A stretch of 64,000 nt of DNA from Polaribacter batillariae (GCF_017498485.1 NZ_CP071795.1:620001-684000), one strand, 5' to 3'. Positions 53,905 to 63,745 are shown, numbered from the stretch's first letter. The notes: generated by a model from the sequence alone, not told the origin. Made by a program: numbers and translations.

Positions 53905-54273
53905 ATGAAAAAAATTATAGGAATTTTAGTAACCGTTGTTGTTCTACTTACCTTATTATACTACGCTTTTATTTACAACATTACATTTAGTGAAGGTGTT
54001 CGTTCTGGCGAATTGATTAAAATTAGCAAAAAGGGCGTTTTGGTAAAAACTTGGGAAGGAGAAATAAGTCAAGGGATTTCTGGCGCACAAATTTTTGCTT
54101 TTTCTGTTGAAGATAAACACCAAAAAGTAATTGAAGATTTGCAAAAATACCAAGGTCGTTATGTAAAACTTAGCTATATAGAAAGATATGCTACATTTTT
54201 CTGGTTAGGCGATACCAAGTATTTTATTACAAAAGTAGAAGAAGATCAATCTCCACATTTTAGAAAAAATTAA
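53905..54273 (+). CDS. Conserved single-pass membrane protein
   Basis: The 122-residue protein has one N-terminal membrane helix (about 3-24) and then a small beta domain with GELIKISKKGVLVKTWEGE and GDTKYFITKVE. No function is known to me. It lies 3 bp before the thioesterase gene, so the two share a transcript that ends at the hairpin at 54894. Confidence 0.7.
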   Translation: MKKIIGILVTVVVLLTLLYYAFIYNITFSEGVRSGELIKISKKGVLVKTWEGEISQGISGAQIFAFSVEDKHQKVIEDLQKYQGRYVKLSYIERYATFFWLGDTKYFITKVEEDQSPHFRKN

Positions 54274-54276
54274 ACA

Positions 54277-54825
54277 ATGAAAAAAAAATTTAAACACATT
54301 AAAGAATCTCAATTAACCATTACAGAGTTAATGTTGCCATCGCATTCTAACTTTAGTGGAAAAATTCATGGCGGACACATTTTAAACCTTATGGATCAAA
54401 TTGCGTTTGCATGCGCTTCTAAACATTCCGAAAATTATTGTGTAACGGCTTCTGTAAACAAAGTAGATTTTTTAAATCCGATTGAAGTAGGCGAATTAGT
54501 AACCCTAAAAGCTTCTATAAATTATACAGGAAGAACCTCTATGGTTGTAGGTTTGCGTGTAGAATCGGAAAACATTAGAACGGGAGAAAAAAAACATTGT
54601 AATTCTTCTTATTTTACCATGGTTGCCAAAAACGAAGCTGGAAAAAGTACTCCAATTCCAGGAATTATTTTAACTACTAAAGACGAAATAAGACGTTTTG
54701 CTAGATCGATTACAAGACAAAATGAAGGCAGACACAGAACCTCACGTTTTAGTAGTAAAGTTTTTAAAACAGACGATTATATGCATTTATTAGAAGAAAG
54801 CAATTCTAAAATTGAAATAAAATAA
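54277..54825 (+). CDS. Acyl-CoA thioesterase (hotdog, YciA/BFIT type)
   Basis: The 182-residue hotdog protein has SGKIHGGHILNLMDQIAFACASKHSENYCVTASVNKVDF, the acyl-CoA thioesterase helix with its catalytic Asp, and a C-terminal strand pair. It likely hydrolyses medium- or long-chain acyl-CoA to free acid and CoA in the cytoplasm. It follows the small membrane gene by 3 bp. Confidence 0.88.
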   Translation: MKKKFKHIKESQLTITELMLPSHSNFSGKIHGGHILNLMDQIAFACASKHSENYCVTASVNKVDFLNPIEVGELVTLKASINYTGRTSMVVGLRVESENIRTGEKKHCNSSYFTMVAKNEAGKSTPIPGIILTTKDEIRRFARSITRQNEGRHRTSRFSSKVFKTDDYMHLLEESNSKIEIK

Positions 54826-54893
54826 AAGGTTTTTCCTTTCTATTTCATTGTAAAAAGAAATCGTAACCATTTTTTTTAAAAGTAAAATTTCAG

Positions 54894-54928
54894 ACTCTTC
54901 ATGTTTTTAAACTTGAAGAGTTTTTTTT
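54894..54928 (+). terminator. Rho-independent terminator after the thioesterase gene
   Basis: ACTCTTCA (54894-54901) and TGAAGAGT (54914-54921) pair, with GTTT/AAAC inside, and eight T residues follow. Confidence 0.88.
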
Positions 54929-55066
54929 AAGGCTCGATGAAATAACAACTGTTAATCCTTCTCTGAAAAGCCAACCACACGTTAAAGCATGTTTCATTTT
55001 GTTGTTACCTTACAAAATAAAAAGGGCTTTCACTTCCCCAGCCCAACCTAAAAAACTTTTAACAAC

Positions 55067-55100
55067 TTGATATAAAATTCGCAAATTATTTTTACATTTG
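55067..55100 (+). promoter_or_regulatory. Candidate promoter of the restriction-modification operon
   Basis: TTG (55067-55069) is followed 23 bases later by TACATTTG (55093-55100), which matches the -7 consensus. The spacing is a little longer than the usual 19. The ATG of the controller follows 24 bp downstream. Confidence 0.45.
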
Positions 55101-55124
55101 CTAAAAATAGATCAAATCAATAAA

Positions 55125-55448
55125 ATGGCAAGTTTCGGAAATTTTATAAAGACAGAAAGAGAAAAACGAGAATGGACTCAAACTGAATTCGGTGCAAAAA
55201 TAGGAATCAATACAAGTGCAATCAGTCGAATAGAAAACGGAAGTCAAAAATTTAGTAAATCTAAACTAAAAGAACTTTCAGAATTATTTGAAATTCAATT
55301 ACAGCAAGTAACTGATTTGTTTTTTGCAGATAAATTTGCTAGAGAAGCATTTAAATACAAATGTTCGGAATCGGTATTTTCTGTTGCAGAAGACACTGTA
55401 AATTATTATCGCAACACAAATGTGAAACAGGGAAAACTAGAGCTATGA
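55125..55448 (+). CDS. XRE-family regulator, candidate controller of the restriction-modification operon
   Basis: The 107-residue protein has a helix-turn-helix at about residues 5-55 (FIKTEREKREWTQTEFGAKIG...AISRIENG). It is followed by a C-terminal tail of about 45 residues. Controllers of type II systems usually have about 80 residues and keep the nuclease silent until methylases appear; this one leads the operon and overlaps the C5 methylase start (ATGA at 55445-55448), which fits such a role. No C-box operator is clear upstream. Confidence 0.8.
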   Translation: MASFGNFIKTEREKREWTQTEFGAKIGINTSAISRIENGSQKFSKSKLKELSELFEIQLQQVTDLFFADKFAREAFKYKCSESVFSVAEDTVNYYRNTNVKQGKLEL

Positions 55449-56443
55449 ACAGAACTTTAAAATATATTGACCTGTTCTCTGGTGCTGGCGGTTTTTCACT
55501 TGGATTTGATAATAAAGGTTTTCAAAATGTCTTTTCGGTAGATATTGAACCTAGTTTTTGTGAGACATATAACCATAATTTTCCTAGTCATAATTTAATT
55601 CAAAAGGATATTTGTGACGTTACAGATGCCGAATTGAAATACTTAAAAGAATATGATGAAATTGATGTTGTTATAGGTGGGCCACCTTGCCAAGGATTTA
55701 GTATCGCTGGAAATATTGGGCGACAATTTATTGAAGACCCAAGAAACAGATTGTTCAAAGAATTTGTTAGAGTGGTTAAAGTGGTGGAGCCTACATACTT
55801 TGTTATGGAAAATGTTGCTCGATTATACAACCATAATAAAGGAAATACTAGAGGAGAAATTATAAATGATTTTGAAAATCTAGGTTATAAAGTTGAATGT
55901 AAAATTCTAAATTCCGCAGACTACGGAGTTCCTCAAGTGAGAAAACGTGTGATTTTCATTGGAACCAAAAACAATCAAGAAATCCTTTTTCCTAAAAAGC
56001 AAGTTGATAAATATGTAACTGTAAAAGAGGCTTTATCTTCCTATCCAAAATTAAAATCTGGTCAAGAATCAAAAATTCCAAATCATATCGCAATGTCTCA
56101 TTCAGAACAAATGTTGCATAAAATGAGCTTTGTTTCAGATGGTGGAGATAGAAATGAAATCCCTGAACCAATTAGACCAAAATCAGGTGATGTTAGAAAA
56201 TATATAAAATATTCAAGCGACAAACCTTCTGTAACCGTTACAGGAGATATGAGAAAAATATTTCATTATGAACAAAACAGAGCATTAACTGTGCGTGAAT
56301 TGGCAAAACTGCAATCTTTTCCAGATGATTTTGAATTTAAAGGCACAAAAATTTCTCAACAACAACAAGTAGGAAATTCTGTTCCACCAAAAATGGCAGA
56401 AGCTATCGCAAGTGTAATTATTAAAATGAGTAAAAATGTTTAA
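55445..56443 (+). CDS. DNA (cytosine-5)-methyltransferase
   Basis: The 332-residue enzyme shows motif I DLFSGAGGFSLGF, motif IV with catalytic Cys82 in GGPPCQGFS, motif VI ENV (122-124), motif VIII QVRKR (164-168), and motifs IX-X ending QQVGNSVPPKMAEA. The target-recognition region (about 185-275) is short. It follows the controller with an ATGA overlap and precedes the adenine methylase with an 8-bp overlap. A longer frame from 55361 only overlaps the controller and lacks family resemblance. Confidence 0.95.
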   Translation: MNRTLKYIDLFSGAGGFSLGFDNKGFQNVFSVDIEPSFCETYNHNFPSHNLIQKDICDVTDAELKYLKEYDEIDVVIGGPPCQGFSIAGNIGRQFIEDPRNRLFKEFVRVVKVVEPTYFVMENVARLYNHNKGNTRGEIINDFENLGYKVECKILNSADYGVPQVRKRVIFIGTKNNQEILFPKKQVDKYVTVKEALSSYPKLKSGQESKIPNHIAMSHSEQMLHKMSFVSDGGDRNEIPEPIRPKSGDVRKYIKYSSDKPSVTVTGDMRKIFHYEQNRALTVRELAKLQSFPDDFEFKGTKISQQQQVGNSVPPKMAEAIASVIIKMSKNV

Positions 56444-57485
56444 ATATCCTAAAGTTAATTACATAGGCAATAAAGAAAAGATTGCAAAGTGGATATGCGA
56501 CCAATTTCCAAAGGATGCAAAAACACTTTTTGACGCTTTTTCTGGCGGTTGTTCATTAAGCTATGAAGCAAAATGCAGAGGTTTAGAAATTTATACAAAT
56601 GATATTTTAAAAATTAATTATCATATTGCCAACGCATTGGTTAAAAATAATGATATTCTACTTGACCAAAACGATATAGAAATAATTTTTAAAGGAAAGC
56701 CATTTGAAGGTTTTATGTTTAAAAACTATTCAGAAGTCTTTTTTTTTCCACAAGAATGCAAAGAACTTGATTTGTATAGGCAAAACATCGAATTATTAGA
56801 TTCAGAAGAAAAAAAATCTTTGGCATTTGCTTTAATACGGAGAGCAATGATTCGTAAAATGCCTTATTCTAGGTTTACATTAAATTGGGATAAAATAGTC
56901 CAATTAAGAGACGAGGAATATAGCTACAAAAAATACAAACGAAGAAGAGCATATCACAACCAATCATTCAAACACCATTTTCTTCAAAATTTAAATGAGT
57001 ACAACCAAGCTGTATTTAATAACAACAAAAATAATATTGCTTACAACGATGATATATTTAATTTGTTAGAAACCGTAAAAGCAGACATTATTTATTTAGA
57101 CCCACCTTATACAGGAACAATGAATAATTATTTTGGTTTTTATGGTTTAGTTGATGATTTTATAACATCAGAAGTAACAAAACCATTTGAAAACAATTTT
57201 GTAAACAAAAATACTGCTGTGGAACTATTTGACAAATTATTTTCTAAACTTAATAATTTTAAATATTGGTATTTGAGTTACAACAATTCTTCTTTTCCGA
57301 GCAAGGATGAACTGCTTTATTTGTTGGGTAAATATTCTAATAATGTGGAAGTAATTGAACGAAAACACAACTATCAAATTACTGGAAAAAACAAAAAGGA
57401 AAAGAATAAAGAATTTTTATTCATTGTAAAAAATGAAAATTATAAAGAAACTATTAAAGAAAATTATGCCACAGCAGAACTATGA
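56436..57485 (+). CDS. DNA adenine methyltransferase (D12 class)
   Basis: The 349-residue protein has an AdoMet-binding FDAFSGGCSLSYEAK near residue 32 and the catalytic DPPY at 222-225 in IIYLDPPYTG. The spacing is that of Dam-type (alpha class) N6-adenine methylases. It overlaps the cytosine methylase by 8 bp and the nuclease by 20 bp. Having one cytosine and one adenine methylase is typical of type II systems that recognise asymmetric sequences, one enzyme per strand. Confidence 0.93.
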   Translation: MFKYPKVNYIGNKEKIAKWICDQFPKDAKTLFDAFSGGCSLSYEAKCRGLEIYTNDILKINYHIANALVKNNDILLDQNDIEIIFKGKPFEGFMFKNYSEVFFFPQECKELDLYRQNIELLDSEEKKSLAFALIRRAMIRKMPYSRFTLNWDKIVQLRDEEYSYKKYKRRRAYHNQSFKHHFLQNLNEYNQAVFNNNKNNIAYNDDIFNLLETVKADIIYLDPPYTGTMNNYFGFYGLVDDFITSEVTKPFENNFVNKNTAVELFDKLFSKLNNFKYWYLSYNNSSFPSKDELLYLLGKYSNNVEVIERKHNYQITGKNKKEKNKEFLFIVKNENYKETIKENYATAEL

Positions 57486-58554
57486 AGAATATTGGAAATT
57501 AACCAATGCTTTTACAAAATATAATCTAAATGGTAAGTTTTTTAAAACTTTAAAAATATGTGTTGATTTCATTGATGAAAATTCAAATGAGGTATATAGC
57601 AATAAAAAATATAAACGACTTCAAGACGAAATTTATAAAGTTTTACCTAAAAATTATCTTTCAATACGTAAGTCAATAAACCAAATGGTAAAAATGGGTT
57701 TCATTAAACCTTACCTTGTTGATTATGATGATTTGGCTAAAGATTATTTAAACTGTAGAACTGAGAAAAAAGCGAAAACAATTTTATCTAAAGTTGTGTA
57801 TAAGAACTTTAGTGCTAATCGAGCTGTAAATAGTGAAAATCAAATAAATCATTTAAGTTTTTTAATTCAAACTTTAATCGAATTTGGAAACTTATCTAAA
57901 GAACAAGTTATTGGGTTAATGCTTGTGGATGTTAAAAATTATAACAGTGATTACATTACTGAAGAAGATGTTAAATACTTCCAAAATAAGGCTATTAAAG
58001 TTGATGATTCTGGGACTTCTTTCGTTGAAAGAAAACACAATCAAATAGACCACTTCTGGAATTTACTCGGGAAATTAGATGATTTAGTTATAATTAATTC
58101 AACACTATATTTCGTTGAAGATGCACAAAGAATATTTGGAGAAGATTTAAAAGCAATTACAAAAAGAAGAGACCCATATTTACATAGATTATATAAAAAT
58201 CAATTACAAGAGGAATGTGAAGAAATCTATGGAAATCCTATGTGTGTTTTAGAACATCTTTCTTATCCTGTTTTAATTGCTAGTCATATTAAACCTTTTA
58301 TTTACTCTGATGAAAATGAAGCTTACGACCCCAACAACGGATTGTTATTAAGCAGAACCATAGATTCTTTATTTGACTTAAAATACATATCGTTTACAGA
58401 TGATGGAACAATGATTTTTTCAAATAGAATATCAAATGATGTAAAAGAATTCTGGAAAAATTATAAACTTGAAGAAAATATATTAACCGAAAAGAGAAAA
58501 GAATATTTGGCTTATCATAGAAACCTAATGACAAAAATTGATGCCCGAGCTTAA
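57466..58554 (+). CDS. HNH restriction endonuclease
   Basis: The 362-residue protein ends in an HNH fold with IASHIKPF (His274), a DPNNGLLLSRTIDSLFD segment (Asn291, Asp304) and a preceding Cys260, all in the HNH_2 arrangement. The N-terminal 240 residues have no recognised domain and presumably recognise DNA. It lies last in the operon and overlaps the adenine methylase by 20 bp. The combination of two methylases with an HNH nuclease is like MnlI/HpyAV-type type IIS systems; that likeness is an inference, and the target site is unknown. Confidence 0.85.
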   Translation: MPQQNYEEYWKLTNAFTKYNLNGKFFKTLKICVDFIDENSNEVYSNKKYKRLQDEIYKVLPKNYLSIRKSINQMVKMGFIKPYLVDYDDLAKDYLNCRTEKKAKTILSKVVYKNFSANRAVNSENQINHLSFLIQTLIEFGNLSKEQVIGLMLVDVKNYNSDYITEEDVKYFQNKAIKVDDSGTSFVERKHNQIDHFWNLLGKLDDLVIINSTLYFVEDAQRIFGEDLKAITKRRDPYLHRLYKNQLQEECEEIYGNPMCVLEHLSYPVLIASHIKPFIYSDENEAYDPNNGLLLSRTIDSLFDLKYISFTDDGTMIFSNRISNDVKEFWKNYKLEENILTEKRKEYLAYHRNLMTKIDARA

Positions 58555-58663
58555 AACCATACACATTTACAATTCGCTACATCCAACACACAAGCCAAAG
58601 CAAAAGAGTATGTCTAGCCATCATTGAATGACAATTTTGACTATAAAAAACGGTACTAAACCA

Positions 58664-58701
58664 AAAAGCATCTAATTCTAAATTTAAAACTAGATGCTTT
58701 T
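58664..58701. terminator. Bidirectional terminator between the nuclease and carB
   Basis: AAAAGCATCTA (58664-58674) and TAGATGCTTTT (58691-58701) pair around a 16-base loop. Both strands end in T runs. It serves the plus-strand nuclease and the minus-strand carB. Confidence 0.8.
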
Positions 58702-58721
58702 CAATATAAATTAAATCTTAC

Positions 58722-61577
58722 TTATTTATTCAAGTACATTTTTCGTCTCGAATACAAATCGTAAAACTCATCGTCTTTTAAACTGTCGATAAATAAGATA
58801 CTTTCTCCTGTCGATTTCATTTCTGGTCCTAGTTTCTTATTTACATTCGGGAACTTGTTAAAAGAAAAAACAGGTTGTTTAATTGCATAACCATCTAATT
58901 TTGGATTGAATTTAAAGTCTGTAACTTTATGATGCCCCAACATTACTTTGGTTGCATAATTTACATACGGTTCTTTGTATGCTTTTGCAATAAAAGGAAC
59001 CGTTCTAGAAGCTCTTGGGTTTGCTTCAATAATATAAACGATATCGTCTTTAATAGCAAACTGAACGTTTATTAAACCAACCGTTTTTAATTCTCTTGCA
59101 ATGGTATGTGTATGATCTTTAATTTGTTGCAATACCAAATCTCCTAAATTAAAAGCAGGTAAGGTTGCATTAGAATCTCCTGAGTGTATTCCACAAGGTT
59201 CTATATGTTCCATAATACCAATAATATATACATTTCCATCTGCATCGCAAATGGCATCTGCTTCTGCTTCAATAGCACCATCTAAATAATGATCTAGCAA
59301 CAATTTATTATTTGGTATTTTACGCAATAAATCAACTACATGCTCAACCAATTCTTCTTTATTAATTACGATTTTCATTCCTTGGCCTCCTAAAACGTAA
59401 GAAGGTCTTACCAAAATCGGGAAATCTAATTCATCTGCTAAAGCCAAAGCTTCATCTGCAGTTTCTGCGACACCAAATTCTGGATAAGGAATGTTGTTTT
59501 CTTTTAACAATGTAGAGAATCTTCCTCTATCTTCAGCAATATCTAAAGCTTCAAAAGAAGTTCCAATAATTTTAATGCCGTATTTGGTTAATTTTTCTGC
59601 CAATTTTAAAGCAGTTTGCCCACCCAATTGCACAATAACACCTTCTGGTTTTTCGTGACGAATAATGTCGTAAATATGTTCCCAGAAAACAGGTTCGAAA
59701 TATAATTTATCGGCAGTATCGAAATCTGTAGAAACCGTTTCTGGGTTACAGTTAATCATTATGGTTTCGTAACCACATTCTGCAGCTGCTAAAACTCCAT
59801 GTACACAACAATAATCGAACTCAATTCCTTGCCCTATTCTGTTGGGACCAGAGCCTAAAACAATAATTTTCTTTCTATCTGTAACAATACTTTCGTTTGC
59901 AATGGTAATTTCGCCATCTGCAGTTTCAATTTCATTTTCGAAAGTTGAATAATAATAAGGTGTTTTTGCTTTAAATTCTGCGGCACAGGTATCTACCAAT
60001 TTAAATACACGCTGTACTTTTAATTCTTCTCTTTTTGTATATACTTCACTTTCTAAACAATCTAACATGTGTGCGATTTGCCTGTCTCCATACCCTTTTT
60101 GCTTTGCTTCTAGCAATAAATCTCTTTGAATCGTGTCTATTGTATAGGTAGAAATTTCTTTTTCTAATTGAAATAATTCTTCATATTGTTTTAAATACCA
60201 CATATCTATTTTTGTGATATCGTAAATTTTGCTTAGTGGAATTCCCATCGCGATTGCATCGTAAATTGCAAAAACACGGTCCCAACTTGCGTTGGTTAAT
60301 TTTTCTATAATTTGGTTGTAATCTTTGTAGCCTTTTCCATCTGCACCCAAACCATTTCTCTTAATTTCTAAAGACTGTGTTGCTTTGTGCAATGCTTCTT
60401 GGAACGAACGCCCAATTCCCATTACTTCTCCAACCGCTTTCATTTGTAAACCCAATGTTCTGTCAGAACCTTCGAATTTATCAAAATTCCAACGTGGTAT
60501 TTTTACAATTACATAGTCTAGTGTTGGTTCAAATAAAGCAGATGTCGATTTTGTAATTCCATTTTCTAATTCATCTAATGTATAACCAATGGCTAATTTT
60601 GTGGCAACTTTTGCAATAGGATAGCCTGTTGCTTTAGAAGCCAATGCAGATGAACGAGAAACCCGAGGATTGATTTCAATGGCAATAATATCTTCTTTTT
60701 CGTCTGGTGAAACTGCAAATTGCACGTTACAGCCTCCTTCAAAATCGCCAATAGATCGCATCATATGAATTGCCATATCACGCATTTTTTGATACGTTTT
60801 GTCAGACAGTGTCATTGCTGGGGCAACTGTAATGGAATCGCCTGTATGAATACCCATTGGATCCATATTTTCGATAGAACAAATAATTACTACATTGTCG
60901 TTTTTATCTCGTAACAATTCCAGTTCGTATTCTTTCCAGCCCATCATGGCTTTGTCAATCATTACTTCGTGAATTGGAGAAGCTTCTAACCCACGACTTA
61001 ACAATTCGTCGAAATCTTCTGGTTTATAAACAATAGAAGCTCCAGCGCCCCCTAAAGTATAAGAAGAACGAATTACTAATGGAAAACCAAACTCTTGTGC
61101 AATTTCTTTACCTTTTAAGAATGAAGTTGCTGTTGCTTGTGGTGCCATTGGCACTCCAATTTTTAACATTAGTTCTCTAAACTGCTCTCTATCTTCTGTA
61201 ATGTTTATGGCGTCTATATCTACTCCAATTAATTTTACATCAAAATCTTTCCAAATTCCTTTATCATCTGCTTCGATACAAAGGTTTAATGCGGTTTGCC
61301 CACCCATTGTTGGTAAAACAGCATCGATTTGTGGATGTTCTTTTAAAATTTGAATGATAGATTTTGTGGTTAAAGGCAACAAATACACATGATCTGCCAT
61401 AGAAGGGTCTGTCATAATTGTTGCAGGATTCGAGTTTATTAAAATTGTTTCTACTCCATCTTCTCTTAAAGATCTTAGAGATTGCGAACCAGAATAATCG
61501 AATTCACATGCTTGCCCAATGACAATTGGTCCAGATCCAATAATTAAAATTGATTTGAGGTCTTTTCTTTTTGGCAT
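58722..61577 (-). CDS. carB: Carbamoyl-phosphate synthase large subunit
   Basis: CarB joins bicarbonate, ammonia and ATP to form carbamoyl phosphate for pyrimidines and arginine. The 951 residues contain both ATP-grasp halves: the first with SGPIVIGQACEFDYSG, SSYTLGGAG and EINPRVSRSSALASKATGYP, the second with GSGPNRIGQGIEFDYC, PSYVLGGQGM and EANPRASRTVPFIAKA. The usual protein is about 1070 long; this one ends after the second synthetase, so the allosteric MGS domain is missing, as I recall for Flavobacteriia. Confidence 0.96.
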   Translation of the reverse strand: MPKRKDLKSILIIGSGPIVIGQACEFDYSGSQSLRSLREDGVETILINSNPATIMTDPSMADHVYLLPLTTKSIIQILKEHPQIDAVLPTMGGQTALNLCIEADDKGIWKDFDVKLIGVDIDAINITEDREQFRELMLKIGVPMAPQATATSFLKGKEIAQEFGFPLVIRSSYTLGGAGASIVYKPEDFDELLSRGLEASPIHEVMIDKAMMGWKEYELELLRDKNDNVVIICSIENMDPMGIHTGDSITVAPAMTLSDKTYQKMRDMAIHMMRSIGDFEGGCNVQFAVSPDEKEDIIAIEINPRVSRSSALASKATGYPIAKVATKLAIGYTLDELENGITKSTSALFEPTLDYVIVKIPRWNFDKFEGSDRTLGLQMKAVGEVMGIGRSFQEALHKATQSLEIKRNGLGADGKGYKDYNQIIEKLTNASWDRVFAIYDAIAMGIPLSKIYDITKIDMWYLKQYEELFQLEKEISTYTIDTIQRDLLLEAKQKGYGDRQIAHMLDCLESEVYTKREELKVQRVFKLVDTCAAEFKAKTPYYYSTFENEIETADGEITIANESIVTDRKKIIVLGSGPNRIGQGIEFDYCCVHGVLAAAECGYETIMINCNPETVSTDFDTADKLYFEPVFWEHIYDIIRHEKPEGVIVQLGGQTALKLAEKLTKYGIKIIGTSFEALDIAEDRGRFSTLLKENNIPYPEFGVAETADEALALADELDFPILVRPSYVLGGQGMKIVINKEELVEHVVDLLRKIPNNKLLLDHYLDGAIEAEADAICDADGNVYIIGIMEHIEPCGIHSGDSNATLPAFNLGDLVLQQIKDHTHTIARELKTVGLINVQFAIKDDIVYIIEANPRASRTVPFIAKAYKEPYVNYATKVMLGHHKVTDFKFNPKLDGYAIKQPVFSFNKFPNVNKKLGPEMKSTGESILFIDSLKDDEFYDLYSRRKMYLNK

Positions 61578-61633
61578 GTTAAGTTACTGTGTTTAATGAG
61601 TTTGTAAAAATAGTTAGCTGTTAGGTATAAAAA

Positions 61634-61661
61634 AAGGTGTTACTAAAAATAGTAACACCTT
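61634..61661 (-). terminator. Terminator after rpmH
   Basis: AAGGTGTTACT (61634-61644) and AGTAACACCTT (61651-61661) pair perfectly. On the minus strand the hairpin is followed by a run of T residues. It separates rpmH from carB. Confidence 0.88.
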
Positions 61662-61688
61662 AATTATTAACAATTGTTAATCATTATA

Positions 61689-61850
61689 TTATCTTTTATG
61701 TCTTGTTTCTGAAGACACAGAAATTTTCTTTCTTCCTTTTGCTCTTCTACGAGCTAATACTTTTCTTCCATTGGCAGAAGCCATTCTTTCTCTGAAACCG
61801 TGTTTGTTTCTTCTCTTTCTTTTCGATGGCTGATAAGTTCTTTTCGGCAT
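61689..61850 (-). CDS. rpmH: 50S ribosomal protein L34
   Basis: The 53-residue, very basic protein begins [19 protein letters not shown] and contains [20 protein letters not shown], the L34 signature. It has a textbook promoter 71 bp upstream and its own terminator. In many bacteria rpmH lies beside dnaA; here it lies between carB and pyrG. Confidence 0.98.
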   Translation of the reverse strand: MPKRTYQPSKRKRRNKHGFRERMASANGRKVLARRRAKGRKKISVSSETRHKR

Positions 61851-61920
61851 TATATGTATTTTTAAATGACTTCTTTAATATTTTTTTACTCGATGAATTT
61901 TACCTCATTTAAAGCGTGGG

Positions 61921-61951
61921 CAAATATACAACTGTTTTTATTTTTGACAAA
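61921..61951 (-). promoter_or_regulatory. Promoter of rpmH
   Basis: On the minus strand TTTG (61951-61948), 19 bases, then TATATTTG (61928-61921): an exact match to the Bacteroidota consensus TTTG-N19-TAnnTTTG. Transcription would start near 61915, giving a leader of about 65 bases. Confidence 0.85.
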
Positions 61952-62027
61952 CACTATTTGAAAAAAAATTGAAATATTTTTTTGTGACAAAAAACTACAA
62001 TTTTTAAAAATGTTTTCATCTTTTTTA

Positions 62028-62058
62028 TTTGACAGAATTTTTAGAGTTAGTACTTTTG
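62028..62058 (+). promoter_or_regulatory. Promoter of pyrG
   Basis: TTTG (62028-62031), 19 bases, then TACTTTTG (62051-62058): a match to the consensus. The start of transcription would be near 62065, 12 bases before the ATG at 62077. It also rules out the longer frame from 62029, which would begin within the promoter. Confidence 0.85.
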
Positions 62059-62076
62059 CGCAAACCTAAGACTACC

Positions 62077-63690
62077 ATGAGTAATACTAAATACGTTTTT
62101 GTAACAGGAGGCGTAACTTCATCACTTGGAAAAGGAATTATTGCTGCATCTTTAGCCAAATTATTGCAAGAAAGAGGCTTTTCTGTAACCATTCAAAAAT
62201 TAGACCCATATATTAATATAGACCCAGGAACATTAAATCCGTACGAACATGGCGAATGTTATGTAACTGACGATGGTGCAGAAACCGATTTAGACCTGGG
62301 GCATTACGAACGTTATTTAAACATACCTACTTCGCAAGCGAACAACGTTACTACAGGTAGAATTTATCAATCTGTAATTAATAAAGAGCGTAAAGGAGAA
62401 TTTTTAGGAAAAACAGTACAAGTAATTCCTCATATTACGGATGAGATAAAGCGTAGAATTCAACTTTTAGGTGAAACTGGCGAATATGATATTGTAATTA
62501 CAGAAATTGGTGGAACTGTTGGCGACATCGAATCTTTACCTTATGTAGAGTCTGTAAGGCAAATGTTGTGGGAAAAAGGAGAAGAAAATGCGATTGTAAT
62601 TCATTTAACATTAGTCCCTTTTTTAGCAGCTGCTGGTGAATTAAAAACCAAACCTACACAACATTCTGTAAAAATGTTAATGCAAAGTGGTGTAAGTCCA
62701 GATATTTTAGTCTGTAGAACAGAATACGAAATTTCTGACGACATTAAGCGCAAATTGGCATTGTTTTGTAATGTAAAAAAAGAAGACGTAATACAATCTA
62801 TAGATGCAGAAACCATTTACGATGTGCCTAATTTAATGCTAGAACAAAATTTAGATACGGTGGTTTTAAATAAATTAAAACTATCTTCTAAAGGCGAGCC
62901 AGAATTAAAAGTTTGGAACAACTTTTTAAGAAAACACAAAAACCCAAAACACGAAGTAGAAATTGCTTTAATTGGTAAGTATGTAGAGTTGCACGATTCT
63001 TACAAATCGATTACAGAAGCCTTTATTCATGCTGGTTCTTCTAACGAAACAAAAGTAAAAGTACGTTGGGTACATTCCGAAAGTTTAACGCCTAAAAATG
63101 CCGAAAAGAAATTGCTTGGTGTTAATGGAATATTGGTGGCTCCAGGTTTTGGAGACAGAGGTATTGAAGGTAAAATTAGAGCTGTAAAATATGCACGAGA
63201 AAACAACATTCCTTTCTTTGGAATTTGTTTAGGAATGCAAATGGCAGTAATCGAATTTGCTAGAAATGTTTTAAATTTAGAAGGAGCTTCTTCTTCGGAA
63301 ATGAATAAAAGTGCCAAACATCCTGTAATTAACCTAATGGAAAGTCAAGAAAATGTAACAGAAAAAGGAGGCACCATGCGTTTGGGAGCTTGGGATTGTG
63401 AACTAAAAACAGATTCTAAAGTTTACAAAGCCTACAACGCTAAAAAAATTAGTGAACGCCACAGACACAGGTACGAGTTTAATAATGAATATTTAGAACA
63501 AATTGAAGTCGCTGGAATGAAAGCCGCTGGTACAAACCCAAAAACTGGTTTGGTAGAAGTTGTAGAAATACCAACACACCCTTGGTTTGTTGGGGTACAA
63601 TATCATCCAGAATATAAAAGTACGGTGCTAAAACCACACCCTTTGTTTGTAGATTTTATTAAAGCTTCTTTAAAACACTCGAAACTATAG
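62077..63690 (+). CDS. pyrG: CTP synthase
   Basis: PyrG aminates UTP to CTP, using glutamine. The 537-residue protein starts [17 protein letters not shown] (synthetase P-loop), with [19 protein letters not shown], and a C-terminal glutaminase domain with nucleophile Cys in FFGICLGMQ and the catalytic His-Pro-Glu in GVQYHPEY. The start was chosen by the promoter at 62028-62058. yidC follows on the same strand after 204 bp. Confidence 0.98.
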   Translation: MSNTKYVFVTGGVTSSLGKGIIAASLAKLLQERGFSVTIQKLDPYINIDPGTLNPYEHGECYVTDDGAETDLDLGHYERYLNIPTSQANNVTTGRIYQSVINKERKGEFLGKTVQVIPHITDEIKRRIQLLGETGEYDIVITEIGGTVGDIESLPYVESVRQMLWEKGEENAIVIHLTLVPFLAAAGELKTKPTQHSVKMLMQSGVSPDILVCRTEYEISDDIKRKLALFCNVKKEDVIQSIDAETIYDVPNLMLEQNLDTVVLNKLKLSSKGEPELKVWNNFLRKHKNPKHEVEIALIGKYVELHDSYKSITEAFIHAGSSNETKVKVRWVHSESLTPKNAEKKLLGVNGILVAPGFGDRGIEGKIRAVKYARENNIPFFGICLGMQMAVIEFARNVLNLEGASSSEMNKSAKHPVINLMESQENVTEKGGTMRLGAWDCELKTDSKVYKAYNAKKISERHRHRYEFNNEYLEQIEVAGMKAAGTNPKTGLVEVVEIPTHPWFVGVQYHPEYKSTVLKPHPLFVDFIKASLKHSKL

Positions 63691-63745
63691 TTTGTCGGGT
63701 TGGGCGCAGTCGAAACCTAAACTTCTCGACTGCGCTCGAAAAGAC
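63691..63745. repeat. Perfect palindromic repeat after pyrG
   Basis: GCGCAGTCGA (63704-63713) and TCGACTGCGC (63726-63735) form a 10-bp inverted repeat around a 12-base loop, which could act as a terminator, although a T run is lacking. The core GCGCAGTCGA recurs at 39944-39953. It belongs to a dispersed repeat family. Confidence 0.7.

Larger units (their letters stand above)
54826..55124. other. Intergenic region before the restriction-modification island
   Basis: The 299-bp stretch holds a strong terminator (54894-54928) and the island's promoter (55067-55100). The part between (54935-55060) contains CCAGCCCAACC and CCAACCACACG, richer in C than its surroundings, with no gene or repeat I can identify. 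It may be the left border of the transferred segment. Confidence 0.5.
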
